Assembly (NCBI RefSeq): GCF_030150285.1 | Contig: NZ_JASLGE010000068.1 | Location: forward strand, 1 to 51,195 | Direction: 5' to 3' | Origin: Pseudomonas sp. | GTDB taxonomy: Bacteria; Pseudomonadota; Gammaproteobacteria; Pseudomonadales; Pseudomonadaceae | Length of the DNA stretch: 51,195 nucleotides | Shown here: in pieces, positions 33,178 through 41,982 of the stretch | Numbering within the stretch: the first letter of the stretch is position 1 | How the letters are laid out: the number at the start of each line of letters is the position of its first letter | Notes under the pieces: generated by a model | What the model was told of the DNA's origin: nothing | Seen by the model: only the letters and a program-made list of their open reading frames with translations | Database searches by the model: none | Made by a program: the position numbers and the translations under genes

Positions 33178-34488
33178 CTACAGTTCGATCCGTTCCACCT
33201 TCCCGACCAGCAGGATGTAGGACAGCGCGCCGAGCAACGCCAGCACCGAAATGTAGGTGATCGCCGGCGCAAATGAGTCACCGCTGGCCAGGAAGCCAAT
33301 CACAATGGGCGTGGCGATGGCAGACAGGTTGCCGATAAAGTTGAACACGCCGCCTGTCAGCCCCAGCAACCGCGCAGGGGCCAGTGTCGATACCAGTGAC
33401 CAGGTAATCGAAGCCAGACCGTTGCCGAAGAATGCCAGTGCCAGGAACGCAATGACCAGCGGCGTCGAGTCCACAAAGTTCGCCCCGATGATGGAGGTCG
33501 AAATCAGCAAGCCGCCAATGATCGGTAACTTGCGTGCAAAACCGACAGAGTAACCGCGACGGATCAACCAGTCAGAGAAGAACCCCGAGCAGAGCACACC
33601 GACGAACGCGGCCAGAAACGGCAGCGAGGCCAGCAACCCGGACTTGATAAAGTCCATGCCCCGGTATTTCACCAGGTACGTCGGGAACCACGTCAGGAAG
33701 AACCACAGCGTGGAGTTCAGGCAAAACTGCCCCAAGTAAATGCCCCACAGCTTGCGCTGGGACAAGACAATCCCCAAGTCCATCCAACTGAACGGCGCTT
33801 TGTCTTTGGCCGCCTGGTTCTGAATATCCACCAGCCCGCCGCCTTCGCTGATCAGGTCGATTTCAGCCTGGTTGGTGCCCTTGAAATCACGCGGTTCGCG
33901 GTACACCGCGTACCAGATCCCGGCCCAGATAATGCCCACCGCACCGGTGCAGATAAACACCATGTGCCAGCCCCAGTGATGCTGTAACCAGGCCAGAACC
34001 GGCGTCAGAAATGCCAGCCCGACAAATTGCCCGGAGGTGTAGAAACCGATGGCGGTGGCCCGCTCACGCTCGGGAAACCAGGTGGTCACCACGCGGCTGT
34101 TGATCGGATACGCCGGGGCTTCCAGCGCGCCCACAGCCATGCGCAGTACAAACAGCGCAATAAAGCTGGCGGCAAAACCCAGCATAACGGTAGCGACCGA
34201 CCACAGCAGCAAGGCAACGCTGTAAAGAATGCGCGGAGGCACACGGTCAACCAGCCAGCCACCGGGAATTTGCATGGCAGCGTAAGTCCAGCCGAACGCC
34301 GAGAAAATCAGCCCGACATGGATGGGATCGATGCCCAGGTCACTGGTCAACGCGGGGGCGGCGATCGACAGGTTACTGCGGTCCAGATAGTTGATCACAA
34401 CGGTGATAAACAGCAGGACCATGATGAAAAAACGTTTACGACTGGGCGCCACCAAGGGCGCCTGAGCGGCAGTGTTTACTGATGACAT
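33178..34488 (-). CDS. dgoT: D-galactonate transporter, MFS (ACS family)
   Basis: A 436-residue permease with 12 hydrophobic segments. INYLDRSNLSIAAPAL in helix 1 and GWTYAAMQIPGGWLVDR are the anion:cation symporter (ACS) family signatures found in galactonate and glucarate transporters. It lies in the dgo operon, so D-galactonate is the probable substrate, imported with protons. GAGG lies 9 bases before the ATG. A 190-bp gap with REP-like inverted repeats separates it from dgoD. Confidence 0.9.
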   Translation of the reverse strand: MSSVNTAAQAPLVAPSRKRFFIMVLLFITVVINYLDRSNLSIAAPALTSDLGIDPIHVGLIFSAFGWTYAAMQIPGGWLVDRVPPRILYSVALLLWSVATVMLGFAASFIALFVLRMAVGALEAPAYPINSRVVTTWFPERERATAIGFYTSGQFVGLAFLTPVLAWLQHHWGWHMVFICTGAVGIIWAGIWYAVYREPRDFKGTNQAEIDLISEGGGLVDIQNQAAKDKAPFSWMDLGIVLSQRKLWGIYLGQFCLNSTLWFFLTWFPTYLVKYRGMDFIKSGLLASLPFLAAFVGVLCSGFFSDWLIRRGYSVGFARKLPIIGGLLISTSIIGANFVDSTPLVIAFLALAFFGNGLASITWSLVSTLAPARLLGLTGGVFNFIGNLSAIATPIVIGFLASGDSFAPAITYISVLALLGALSYILLVGKVERIEL

Positions 34489-34530
34489 GGGAACATGCCT
34501 CTTTTTTATGGTTATTGAGGACGTTAAATC

Positions 34531-34665
34531 CGTAGTCGTTGCCGAAGGCGACGCCCGATCAGCGAAGCTGATCGCAAGTCCTGAGGTCCCGTTTCAAGAG
34601 GCAGGTCCCGCTACCTGAACTTACGACGACTTCGTCGCCGGCCGCCGCTTTCGGCAGTTACTACG
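34531..34665. repeat. REP pair (BIME-like) between dgoD and dgoT
   Basis: Outer arms: CGTAGTCGTTGCCGAAGGCG (34531-34550) and, inverted, the block ending TTTCGGCAGTTACTACG (to 34665). Inside is a perfect hairpin GATCAGC-GAA-GCTGATC (34557-34573). The outer arm is the same family as the element at 41032-41163. Such pairs often modulate mRNA ends inside operons. Confidence 0.65.
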
Positions 34666-34677
34666 TGCGAGGGGGAC

Positions 34678-35826
34678 TTACCACTCGGCAAAGCTACCGT
34701 CAGCGTGACGCCAGATCGGGTTGCGCCAGCGGTGACCGACCACGGCACGTTCGCGCACGTACTCTTCGTTGATTTCAATCCCCAAGCCCGGGCCATTCGG
34801 GATTTTGACGAAACCTTTGTCGTAATCGAAAACAGCCGGGTCTTTGACGTAATCCAGCAAGTCGTTGCTTTCGTTGTAATGGATGCCCAGGCTTTGCTCC
34901 TGGATAAAGGCGTTGTAGCAAACCGCATCCAGTTGCAGGCACGCCGCCAGTGCAATCGGACCCAGCGGGCAATGCAGCGCCAGCGCAACGTCATAGGCCT
35001 CAGCCATGTTGGCGATCTTGCGGGTTTCGGTGATGCCGCCGGCGTGGGACGCATCGGGCTGGATGATGTCGACATACCCTTCGCTGAGCACGCGTTTGAA
35101 GTCCCAACGTGAGAACAGGCGCTCACCCAGTGCAATCGGGGTACTGGTCAGCGGTGCCAGTTCCTTGAGGGCTTCGTAGTTTTCACTCAACACCGGCTCT
35201 TCAATAAACATCAGCTTGTACGGGTCCAGCTCTTTCATCAGCACTTTGGCCATGGGCTTGTGCACACGGCCGTGGAAGTCCACACCGATACCCACGTTCG
35301 GGCCAACGGCATCGCGCACAGCCGCCACGTTAGCCAGTGCCAAATCGACTTTTTCAAAACTGTCGACGAACTGCAGCTCTTCGGTACCGTTCATTTTGAC
35401 CGCGGTAAAACCCCGGCTTACCGCTTCCATGGCCGCTTTGGCCGTGTCGGCCGGGCGGTCGCCGCCGATCCAGGAGTACACGCGAATCTTGTCGCGCACT
35501 TGCCCGCCCAGCAGGTCGCTGACCGAAACCCCCAGCGCTTTGCCCTTGATGTCCCACAACGCCTGGTCGATACCGGCCAACGCGCTCATGTGCACCGCGC
35601 CGCCCCGGTAGAAACCGCCACGGTACAGCACGGTCCAGATGTCTTCGATGTTGCGCGGGTCTTTGCCGATCAGGTAATCGGACAATTCCTCAACGGCAGC
35701 CGCCACGGTGTGAGCGCGGCCTTCTACCACAGGCTCGCCCCAGCCGGTCACGCCCTCGTCCGTCTCAACTTTAAGGAAGAGCCAGCGTGGTGGAACCAGG
35801 TACGTTGTGAGTTTGGTAATTTTCAT
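34678..35826 (-). CDS. dgoD: D-galactonate dehydratase
   Basis: A 382-residue enolase-superfamily enzyme (family length). KITKLTTYLVPPRWLFLKVE opens the capping domain. The barrel holds the metal-ligand strand ends GVDFHGRV, IEEPVL and LGERLF, followed by QPDASHAGGITE and HCPLGPIALAACL, which carries the catalytic His. It dehydrates D-galactonate to 2-dehydro-3-deoxy-D-galactonate. The start at 35826 follows GAGAG and matches the family N-terminus. It lies 49 bases after dgoA in the same transcript. Confidence 0.95.
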   Translation of the reverse strand: MKITKLTTYLVPPRWLFLKVETDEGVTGWGEPVVEGRAHTVAAAVEELSDYLIGKDPRNIEDIWTVLYRGGFYRGGAVHMSALAGIDQALWDIKGKALGVSVSDLLGGQVRDKIRVYSWIGGDRPADTAKAAMEAVSRGFTAVKMNGTEELQFVDSFEKVDLALANVAAVRDAVGPNVGIGVDFHGRVHKPMAKVLMKELDPYKLMFIEEPVLSENYEALKELAPLTSTPIALGERLFSRWDFKRVLSEGYVDIIQPDASHAGGITETRKIANMAEAYDVALALHCPLGPIALAACLQLDAVCYNAFIQEQSLGIHYNESNDLLDYVKDPAVFDYDKGFVKIPNGPGLGIEINEEYVRERAVVGHRWRNPIWRHADGSFAEW

Positions 35827-35875
35827 CGTGTTTTCTCTCTTGTTCGATGGGGCGCCGCAGCGCCGGTCAGTCGAC

Positions 35876-36496
35876 TTAGCGCCGGGCGTTCCACGCCTGT
35901 ACATAGGCCTTGGCACGAATGGCCACGTCTTGAGGGCTCATACCGGGTTTGAACAACCCCGAACCCAAGCCGAAACCGGACACGCCGGCATCCATAAACA
36001 CCTGCATGTTGTCCGGGGTGATCCCGCCCACCGGGATCAATAAAGTGCCCGCCGGCAATACCGCCAGCCAGGCCTTGACCACCGCCGGGCCCATTTGCTC
36101 GGCCGGGAACATTTTCAGCACATCAGCCCCTTCGGCCAGCGCGGAAAACGCTTCGGTCGGCGTGGCCACACCCGGCGACAGGTACAAGCCTGCCGCCTTG
36201 GCGGCGCGCAGCACGTTGGGATCGCTGTGGGGCATCACAATGACCTGACCGCCGGCGGCCTTGACCAGGTTCACTTGCTCAGGCGTCAACACCGTGCCCG
36301 CACCGACCAGGCAGTCGGCAGGCAGCGCGTCGCGCAAAATACGGATACTTTCGTAAGGTTGCGGCGAGTTCAGGGGCACTTCGAGGGTACGAAAACCCGC
36401 GTCATACAACACTGTACCGATGGCCAAAGCCTCTTGCGGATGCAAGCCGCGAAGAATCGCGATCAGTCCGTTTTGTGCCAATGCTTGCTTGAGCAT
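35876..36496 (-). CDS. dgoA: 2-dehydro-3-deoxy-6-phosphogalactonate aldolase
   Basis: A 206-residue KDPG/KDPGal-type aldolase. LIAILRGLHPQEALAIG opens the barrel, LVGAGTVLTPEQV is the phosphate-end block, and DVLKMFPAEQMG carries the Schiff-base lysine. It cleaves the phosphorylated sugar acid to pyruvate and glyceraldehyde-3-phosphate. The start at 36496 lies one base beyond the dgoK stop (TGA-C-ATG), implying tight translational coupling; GGGA is about 9 bases upstream. A single-domain enzyme. Confidence 0.94.
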   Translation of the reverse strand: MLKQALAQNGLIAILRGLHPQEALAIGTVLYDAGFRTLEVPLNSPQPYESIRILRDALPADCLVGAGTVLTPEQVNLVKAAGGQVIVMPHSDPNVLRAAKAAGLYLSPGVATPTEAFSALAEGADVLKMFPAEQMGPAVVKAWLAVLPAGTLLIPVGGITPDNMQVFMDAGVSGFGLGSGLFKPGMSPQDVAIRAKAYVQAWNARR

Positions 36497-36497
36497 G

Positions 36498-37487
36498 TCA
36501 GCTTTCCCTTTGAGTGTATTGAAGTAACCCGGCGGCATGAGCCAGGTGCCATAAACCCTGCTCAGTGGCCTGTTCTGCCAGGCGCACATGCGCGAACCCA
36601 CAGAGCGTCAGCGCTCGCTGATAGCGGTCGCAGAGCTGGGCGTTGCCGATAAGGATGATGGTGGGCAAGGGCTGATCACCGCGCCGATCGCGCAACAGGG
36701 CACCCAATGCCGACAGTTCGTGACCAATCAGCAGGCCTGACACATAGTCAGGCTGCTGTACGGCATTCAGTTGCCCGGTGAGGCTCAGGGTGCGCGCACT
36801 GAACAGTGTCGACAGCAGCCCTGCCCGACCGTCAGGCGACAGGGCCACCCCCACGCCGTGCTCGAACGCCGCAGCGTCGAACTGTGCAGTTGCTTGTTGC
36901 GTACGGGCCAGAATGGTGTGTTCAGACACAGCGGCATAGACCTCGCCGGTCATGAACGTATCGAAATGCACCAGCGTGGCATCCTGAACTTGCACCCATT
37001 TAGAGTGGCTGCCAGGTAAACCGATCAAGCAATCATTGAGGTCCAGATGGCGGTGCAGCACGCCCAGCACCTGGGTTTCTTCACCGCGCATGACATTGGG
37101 CAATGTGGAATGCTGAATCACGCCCGGCACGATATGCACGTCTACGCCCTGAATGCTGCGCACCGTTTGCAGGGCCGAACTCAAGGCATCGAGGCTGGCC
37201 GGGGTCTGGCGATAAGGCGCTTCGCGCCAACCCTGAGCGCTGCCCACCATGCCACAGGCAATCACGGCAATGCCGGGGTGTGCCGCCAGCCAGTCACCGC
37301 AGGCCTCATCGAACGCCAGTTCAAAACCATCAGCACACACCTGCCCCGCGATTTCACGCGGCGTGCTCGGCAACCGCATGATGCCGCACGCCAACGAGCG
37401 CACGCTCAGCACACGCCCAGAAGGGCCGAGTAAATAAGCCCGAAGGGACGTAGTTCCCCAATCGAGCGCGATCAATTGCGCCTGCAT
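36498..37487 (-). CDS. dgoK: 2-dehydro-3-deoxygalactonokinase
   Basis: A 329-residue kinase of the ASKHA-like DgoK family. LIALDWGTTSLRAYLLGPSG is the N-terminal phosphate-1 motif, and LIGLPGSHSKWVQV and HTILARTQQ follow. It phosphorylates 2-dehydro-3-deoxygalactonate at O6 before the DgoA aldolase. It is the first gene of the dgo operon. The upstream 213-bp region has candidate operator repeats. Confidence 0.94.
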   Translation of the reverse strand: MQAQLIALDWGTTSLRAYLLGPSGRVLSVRSLACGIMRLPSTPREIAGQVCADGFELAFDEACGDWLAAHPGIAVIACGMVGSAQGWREAPYRQTPASLDALSSALQTVRSIQGVDVHIVPGVIQHSTLPNVMRGEETQVLGVLHRHLDLNDCLIGLPGSHSKWVQVQDATLVHFDTFMTGEVYAAVSEHTILARTQQATAQFDAAAFEHGVGVALSPDGRAGLLSTLFSARTLSLTGQLNAVQQPDYVSGLLIGHELSALGALLRDRRGDQPLPTIILIGNAQLCDRYQRALTLCGFAHVRLAEQATEQGLWHLAHAAGLLQYTQRES

Positions 37488-37700
37488 GGCTTCACCTGTT
37501 CTGTTTTTGATAGTGAATGCTGTAAGTCAGTGCGGGCGACTATAAACCTGAGGCGAGATAAATCTCAATATATAAATACGCAACCCATATATAGGGATTT
37601 AAGTCGGAAAATATCATTCTGTAGGCGTGAGTTGGCTTCACGGATGTTCGCAGTCAAAAACGCGTGAGCACGCTCAGGCAGGCCGGCGCTTCAGGGGGTT
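37488..37700. promoter_or_regulatory. dgo operon promoter region with candidate operator
   Basis: An AT-rich leader. It contains a perfect inverted repeat GAGAT-AA-ATCTC (37555-37566) and two ATATAT blocks about 13 bases apart (near 37569 and 37588), within 70-100 bp of the dgoK start. IclR regulators bind short palindromes in this size range, so the IclR gene of the cluster may act here. Confidence 0.45.
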
Positions 37701-38267
37701 TCAGTCGGGCTCGGGGCCGATGGGGAAGAATTGGCCGCTGCTCCACACGCCCAGCCAGGGCTGGCCATCGATGGGGCGGGAGACGGCCAGGTCGATCAGT
37801 TGGTAGAACACGTTGCGGTGAATCAGCGCTTCGAGGTTGCGGCGAACCCCCAGGTAAGGGGCTGGGGCCTGGGTTACAGGGTCGATCTCAACGCGCAAGG
37901 GGTGTTCGCTGCCCGCCATGATCACCTCATCCACGTTCGTGGTGAAGCACAGCACTTGCTGTTCACCCTGCCCTTCGACTGACAGCGTTACTGCAACAAA
38001 CGGCGCATCATCGACGACGATGCCGACCTTTTCCACCGGCGTGATCAGAAAATAATCATCACCGTCGCGGCGGAGGATGGTTGAAAACAGTTTGACCATC
38101 GGTTTGCGACCAATCGGGGTACCCATATAGAACCAGGTACCGTCACGGGCGATGCGCATATCGATATCACCGCAGAACGGCGTATCCCACAGGTGAACCG
38201 GCGGCAGGCCTTTGTCGGCTTTGGGGATTTGCGCCAACAGGTTACTGACGTCAACCGGCTCACTCAT
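37701..38267 (-). CDS. DUF1285 domain-containing protein
   Basis: A 188-residue cytoplasmic protein with the DUF1285 pattern: LWDTPFCGDIDMRIARDGTW near residue 27, GTPIGRKPMVKLFSTILRR, and VGVRR-type C-terminal half. The family has no assigned reaction. It precedes the DUF4823 lipoprotein in the genome as in P. aeruginosa (my recollection), but is read in the same direction from its own GGAGAG ribosome site. Only 15 bases lie between the two genes, so they are one transcript. Confidence 0.88.
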   Translation of the reverse strand: MSEPVDVSNLLAQIPKADKGLPPVHLWDTPFCGDIDMRIARDGTWFYMGTPIGRKPMVKLFSTILRRDGDDYFLITPVEKVGIVVDDAPFVAVTLSVEGQGEQQVLCFTTNVDEVIMAGSEHPLRVEIDPVTQAPAPYLGVRRNLEALIHRNVFYQLIDLAVSRPIDGQPWLGVWSSGQFFPIGPEPD

Positions 38268-38282
38268 GCTGCTCTCCTTGAA

Positions 38283-38888
38283 TCATTGATCACTCAAACC
38301 TATCAAGCTGCGCGCGTACTTCGCCAACGGCGGGCCGATCAGGTCCGCAGGCTTATTGTCATGGAACGTCAGCAAACCACCGCGGCTGCGGATAGTCGCG
38401 GTATCGATCAAATACTGGGTACTGGTCTCGATCAGCATGACCTGGATCACACCACTGTCGATGCCCAGGCGACTGATCTCTTCCTGATCGAGCCATTCAT
38501 CGCTGTTACCAATGCGGTCATCGGCTTTGGCAAACCGCGTGTACAGCACGTAGTGCGCACCAAAACCACGGGCATCGCTCATGGCCTGATCAAGCCCCAC
38601 CGGCGCTTTGGCGCGGCGCACCATCGGGAAATACTCGACAAAACCGTTGAAGGCCTCTTCGGCCACCACATTGGGACGCACGTAAGGATCGCCAATCGGT
38701 GCAAACGGCCCTTGGGCAATGTAAATAAAGGAGTCAGGCTGGATGCGCAGCGAGTTGCTGCGCCGCGTGCTGCTGTGATCCAGCAGCCCGGCATCGCTCA
38801 GTTGATAGCGCGCGCCCTCGCCCAGATCACTGACGGTCATGCAGCCGCCCAACACCAGAACGCCCAGCATGATTAACAGACTACGCAT
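38283..38888 (-). CDS. DUF4823 lipoprotein
   Basis: A 201-residue protein with a lipobox LGGC at residue ~16, so a probable lipoprotein. The mature part contains RYQLSDAGLLDHSSTRRSNS and a repetitive beta-helical-looking segment. The family is confined mainly to Pseudomonas relatives and has no known function. The start at 38888 (MRSLLIML) has a G-rich site GGGGGG close by. It is transcribed with the DUF1285 gene. Confidence 0.85.
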   Translation of the reverse strand: MRSLLIMLGVLVLGGCMTVSDLGEGARYQLSDAGLLDHSSTRRSNSLRIQPDSFIYIAQGPFAPIGDPYVRPNVVAEEAFNGFVEYFPMVRRAKAPVGLDQAMSDARGFGAHYVLYTRFAKADDRIGNSDEWLDQEEISRLGIDSGVIQVMLIETSTQYLIDTATIRSRGGLLTFHDNKPADLIGPPLAKYARSLIGLSDQ

Positions 38889-38965
38889 ACCGCCCCCCAT
38901 AACCGGCGACAGAAAGCCGACGAATAACCGCGTAATGCAGTTTGCGCGCCAAGTCGACGGACACC

Positions 38966-39934
38966 TTACCCGCCGATCACTTTCATGACCGTCGCCCCCC
39001 CCGAGAAGGCGACTTCCTGCTTGTCGCCCAAGGCTTTCATCAGCATGCCTTGCAGCGCAGGCAACGCTTCGTGGCGGGGTTTATTCAGCAGATCGCCCAC
39101 ATAATGGCGGTTGCTGGAGGACAAGCAACCGTGCAACCAACCCGTGGAAGACAGGCGCAAGCGCGAACAGGTTCGGCAAAATGGCACGCTTTCGTTGGCA
39201 ATCACGCCAAAATACCCACGGCCGGGAATCTCATAGCGCACAGCGGTGGCGTCAATCGGCGCATCGGCTTGCAGGTACTCATAACGCTCGCCAATCAGAG
39301 CCAACAATTGTTGCAGGCTGACAAATTGCTGCAGGAAGGCGTTGCCGTCATTGGCCAGATGGCCCATGCGCATCAACTCGATAAAGCGCAACTCAAAGCC
39401 TCGCTCCAGGCAGTAGTCCAGCAAGGGCATGACCTGATCCAGGTTCTGCCCGCGCAACGGCACCATATTGACCTTAACCTTTATGCCCGCCGCGCTGGCG
39501 AGATCCAGACCGGCCAACACCGTGGGCAAATCGCCGCTACGGGCAATGGCACGAAATGCTTCAGGGTTCAGGGTATCGAGGGAGACGTTGAGGCGACGAA
39601 TGCCCGCCTCGAGCAGCAAGGGCAGCTTGCGCGTGAGCAACTGGCCATTGGTCGTCAGGCTGATATCACTCAAACCCAGTTGGCCGACTGCTCGCATAAA
39701 GGTTTCAAGCTTGGGGCTGACCAGCGGTTCGCCGCCGGTGATGCGCAAGCGTTCGATGCCGGCGGCTTCAATCAGGTAGGCCACACCACGCACCATCGCT
39801 TCGGCCGACAACTCGTCCTGCGCCGCGACCAGCCGTTTGCCGTTCGGCACGCAATAGGTGCAGGCGTAATTACAAGCTGAGGTCAGACTGATACGCAAAT
39901 TACGAAAACGTCTGCCTTGGCGGTCAACAATCAT
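38966..39934 (-). CDS. moaA: GTP 3',8-cyclase MoaA (radical SAM)
   Basis: A 322-residue radical SAM enzyme. The N-terminal CNYACTYC (C-x3-C-x2-C) binds the SAM cluster. The C-terminal CRTCSRLRLSSTGWLHGC gives the second [4Fe-4S] site (C-x2-C-x13-C) for GTP. The tail ends in GG, as needed for activation by the MoaA C-terminus. It makes 3',8-cH2GTP in molybdenum cofactor synthesis. No other moa gene is nearby, so it is either one of several copies or separately placed. GGAG lies 6 bases before the ATG. Confidence 0.93.
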   Translation of the reverse strand: MIVDRQGRRFRNLRISLTSACNYACTYCVPNGKRLVAAQDELSAEAMVRGVAYLIEAAGIERLRITGGEPLVSPKLETFMRAVGQLGLSDISLTTNGQLLTRKLPLLLEAGIRRLNVSLDTLNPEAFRAIARSGDLPTVLAGLDLASAAGIKVKVNMVPLRGQNLDQVMPLLDYCLERGFELRFIELMRMGHLANDGNAFLQQFVSLQQLLALIGERYEYLQADAPIDATAVRYEIPGRGYFGVIANESVPFCRTCSRLRLSSTGWLHGCLSSSNRHYVGDLLNKPRHEALPALQGMLMKALGDKQEVAFSGGATVMKVIGG

Positions 39935-40057
39935 GGGCGACTCCGGTGTGAGGGGCAAAGAGCCAGACAGGATTCGATTGGGTCATCCTGCCCTGGCGTG
40001 GCTCACGCCTGAAATATAGGCCTCATAGCCTGGTGCCACAACCGCACCCGCCTGTCG

Positions 40058-40699
40058 TTATTCAGCGGGCGGGGTGTCAGTGTCACGTTTGCGCTTGTTC
40101 CCCATGCGCACACCAATGTCCATCAGAAACTGGAAAAAACCTTCCTGATCTTCCAGTACGTTGCTCCAAAACGGTGAGTGGTACAGCGCAACAGCGCCGT
40201 GCACCAAGGCCCAGGCGGCGCAGTAATGGAAGTACGGCGGCACGTCTTCGAGCTTGCCTTCACTGATACGCCCCTTGATCAACAAGGTCAGGCGCTCAAA
40301 GTTGGAAGCGCGAATCCGGTGCAACTCTTCAACCATTTCCGGGACTTGATTGCCCTTGACGACTTTTTCTTCAAGTCGATCAAACAGCCGGTAGCGCTGG
40401 GGATCACGCATGCGAAATTCAAAATAGGCACGGGACAGCGCCTCTTTATCCTTATCAACATCGGCGGAATGCAGCAGCTCATTCAAGTCACGCTCGTAGT
40501 CGAGCATCAGGCGCAGGTAAATTTCGGCCTTGGATTTGAAGTGCTTATAGATCGTCCCTTTGCCAATACCCACGGCATCAGCAATCATCTCGACGGTGAC
40601 GCTGTCTTCACCTTGATCGAGAAACAGCTTGAGCGCGGTATCGAGAATTTCTTGCTCACGGCGACGAAACTCACGGACCTTACGGGGTTCTTTATGCAT
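40058..40699 (-). CDS. TetR-family transcriptional regulator
   Basis: A 213-residue TetR regulator. The helix-turn-helix IADAVGIGKGTIYKHFKSKAE is near residues 37-57. The C-terminal ligand domain is unassigned. It occupies the position of the P. aeruginosa TetR gene PA2957 (my recollection). No adjacent divergent gene of obvious target type is present: moaA follows in the same direction. The ribosome site is weak. The target is unknown. Confidence 0.9.
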   Translation of the reverse strand: MHKEPRKVREFRRREQEILDTALKLFLDQGEDSVTVEMIADAVGIGKGTIYKHFKSKAEIYLRLMLDYERDLNELLHSADVDKDKEALSRAYFEFRMRDPQRYRLFDRLEEKVVKGNQVPEMVEELHRIRASNFERLTLLIKGRISEGKLEDVPPYFHYCAAWALVHGAVALYHSPFWSNVLEDQEGFFQFLMDIGVRMGNKRKRDTDTPPAE

Positions 40700-40892
40700 A
40701 AGAAAAGGTCTGTAGGGGTCAAAATAGAAGCGCAGTATTATGCATCAGTCACGCCAAATTGCACGGATCATCCTGATTATCGATGAGCGCCGTTTAATTT
40801 CAGCGCACTGCATGAGCACTCAAACGAATAACTGACATTCCAAATCTGTTTAAAAAACGAACAGCCTTGACTGGACGTTCGACAAACCTGGC

Positions 40893-40899
40893 CAATACT
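40893..40899 (+). promoter_or_regulatory. RpoS-like -10 for RgsA
   Basis: CAATACT followed by CAAG resembles the sigmaS extended -10 (CTATACT with A/T-rich downstream). It lies about 7 bases before the predicted RNA start. RgsA is reported to depend on RpoS. Confidence 0.45.
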
Positions 40900-40905
40900 C
40901 AAGAA

Positions 40906-41019
40906 ATCGGCACAACACCTCCCCCAAGTGCTGCGCCGGTGACGGCAACAATGGACTGTCGCCCTTTGTTTTACTCCTAATGGTCTTAACCCGGGTTCCC
41001 CAGAGTCCGGGTTTTTTTT
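40906..41019 (+). ncRNA. rgsA: Small RNA RgsA (P16)
   Basis: A plus-strand non-coding transcript predicted by position and structure. It lies just upstream of tatD, as rgsA (PA2958.1) does in P. aeruginosa. It ends in a good Rho-independent terminator: AACCCGG (40988-40994) pairs with CCGGGTT (41007-41013) and runs into eight T residues. A sigmaS-like -10 precedes it and the predicted size (~114 bases) suits RgsA. It is an RpoS-dependent, GacA-influenced sRNA in pseudomonads. The 5' end is estimated. Confidence 0.75.
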
Positions 41020-41031
41020 GCCCAGTGGTTT

Positions 41032-41163
41032 CGTAGCCGTTGCCGAAGCGACGTTCGCCGGTAAAGCCGACGCAAGCCAGGCAATGGCGATGTAATCGAT
41101 GCCTTAATGCCTTCACTTGCGTGACCGCTTCGCACTTGAACGTCGTCTGCGGCGACGACTACA
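41032..41163. repeat. REP pair between rgsA and tatD
   Basis: CGTAGCCGTTGCCGAAGCGA (41032-41051) and an inverted partner at 41141-41163 (CGTCGTCTGC...GACTACA). It is the same repeat family as at 34531. It lies between the convergent ends of rgsA and tatD. Confidence 0.6.
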
Positions 41164-41166
41164 GAG

Positions 41167-41949
41167 TCATCTAACCCGCGCCAGCGTGAACAGGCGCTTG
41201 AAATTGTCTGTGGTCTGCTCGGCCAACCGTTCGTAAGGCACACCGCGCAACATGGCCAGATATTCCGCCACTTCGCGCACGTATTGCGGCAGGTTCGGCT
41301 TGCCACGGTAAGGAATCGGGGCCAGGTAGGGAGAATCCGTCTCGACCAACAGGCGATCGGCGGGCACTTGCCGGGCCACGTCGCGCAACGCATCGGCATT
41401 ACGAAACGTCACGATGCCCGACAACGAGATGTAATAGCCCATGTCCAGCGCCGCCTTGGCCATATCCCAATCTTCGGTGAAGCAGTGCAGTACGCCCGCA
41501 TTGGGTAGCGCCGCATCGCGCAGCAACGCCAACGTATCGGCGCGCGCGCCTCGCGTGTGGATCACCACAGGCTTGCCGGTTTGCTCGGCAGCTTGCAGGT
41601 GCACCCGAAACGACAGTTGTTGCAACTCGGCTGCTTCTGGCTCGTAGTGATAATCCAGGCCGGTTTCGCCAATCGCCACCACGTGCGGGTGATTCAGCTC
41701 GGTCAGCAGCCAGTCCAGCGCAGGTGCCGCCCCCGGTTGAACGTCAAGCGGGTGCACCCCCACCGAACAATCCACATCGGCGTAACGCGCTGTCAGGCCT
41801 TTGACATCGGCGGCGTTGTCGGCGCTTACGCCAATACACAAAAAATGCCCGACACCGCGCAAACGCGCAGCCTCAAGGGCCGCATCCAGCGAACCGTCGT
41901 GAGCACTCAGGTCCAGACGGTCGAGGTGGCAATGGGAGTCAACCAACAT
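41167..41949 (-). CDS. tatD: TatD-family metal-dependent DNase
   Basis: A 260-residue amidohydrolase-fold protein. DSHCHLDRLD (first metal site), GETGLDYHYE, VIHTRGA and HCFTE follow in order, as in TatD/YcfH nucleases (3'-5' exonuclease/DNase, RNA/DNA repair links). AGGT 7 bases before the ATG is its ribosome site. It is encoded 33 bases after holB. In P. aeruginosa pilZ lies between the two, but it is absent here. Confidence 0.94.
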   Translation of the reverse strand: MLVDSHCHLDRLDLSAHDGSLDAALEAARLRGVGHFLCIGVSADNAADVKGLTARYADVDCSVGVHPLDVQPGAAPALDWLLTELNHPHVVAIGETGLDYHYEPEAAELQQLSFRVHLQAAEQTGKPVVIHTRGARADTLALLRDAALPNAGVLHCFTEDWDMAKAALDMGYYISLSGIVTFRNADALRDVARQVPADRLLVETDSPYLAPIPYRGKPNLPQYVREVAEYLAMLRGVPYERLAEQTTDNFKRLFTLARVR

Positions 41950-41982
41950 ACAAAAATCACCTGCTTAACAATATCAGTCCAA

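Noticed and set aside
40058..40699. TetR gene as psrA
   Set aside because: Although a PsrA box is in the window, this protein's N-terminus and helix-turn-helix do not match PsrA as I know it; it fits the PA2957-position regulator.
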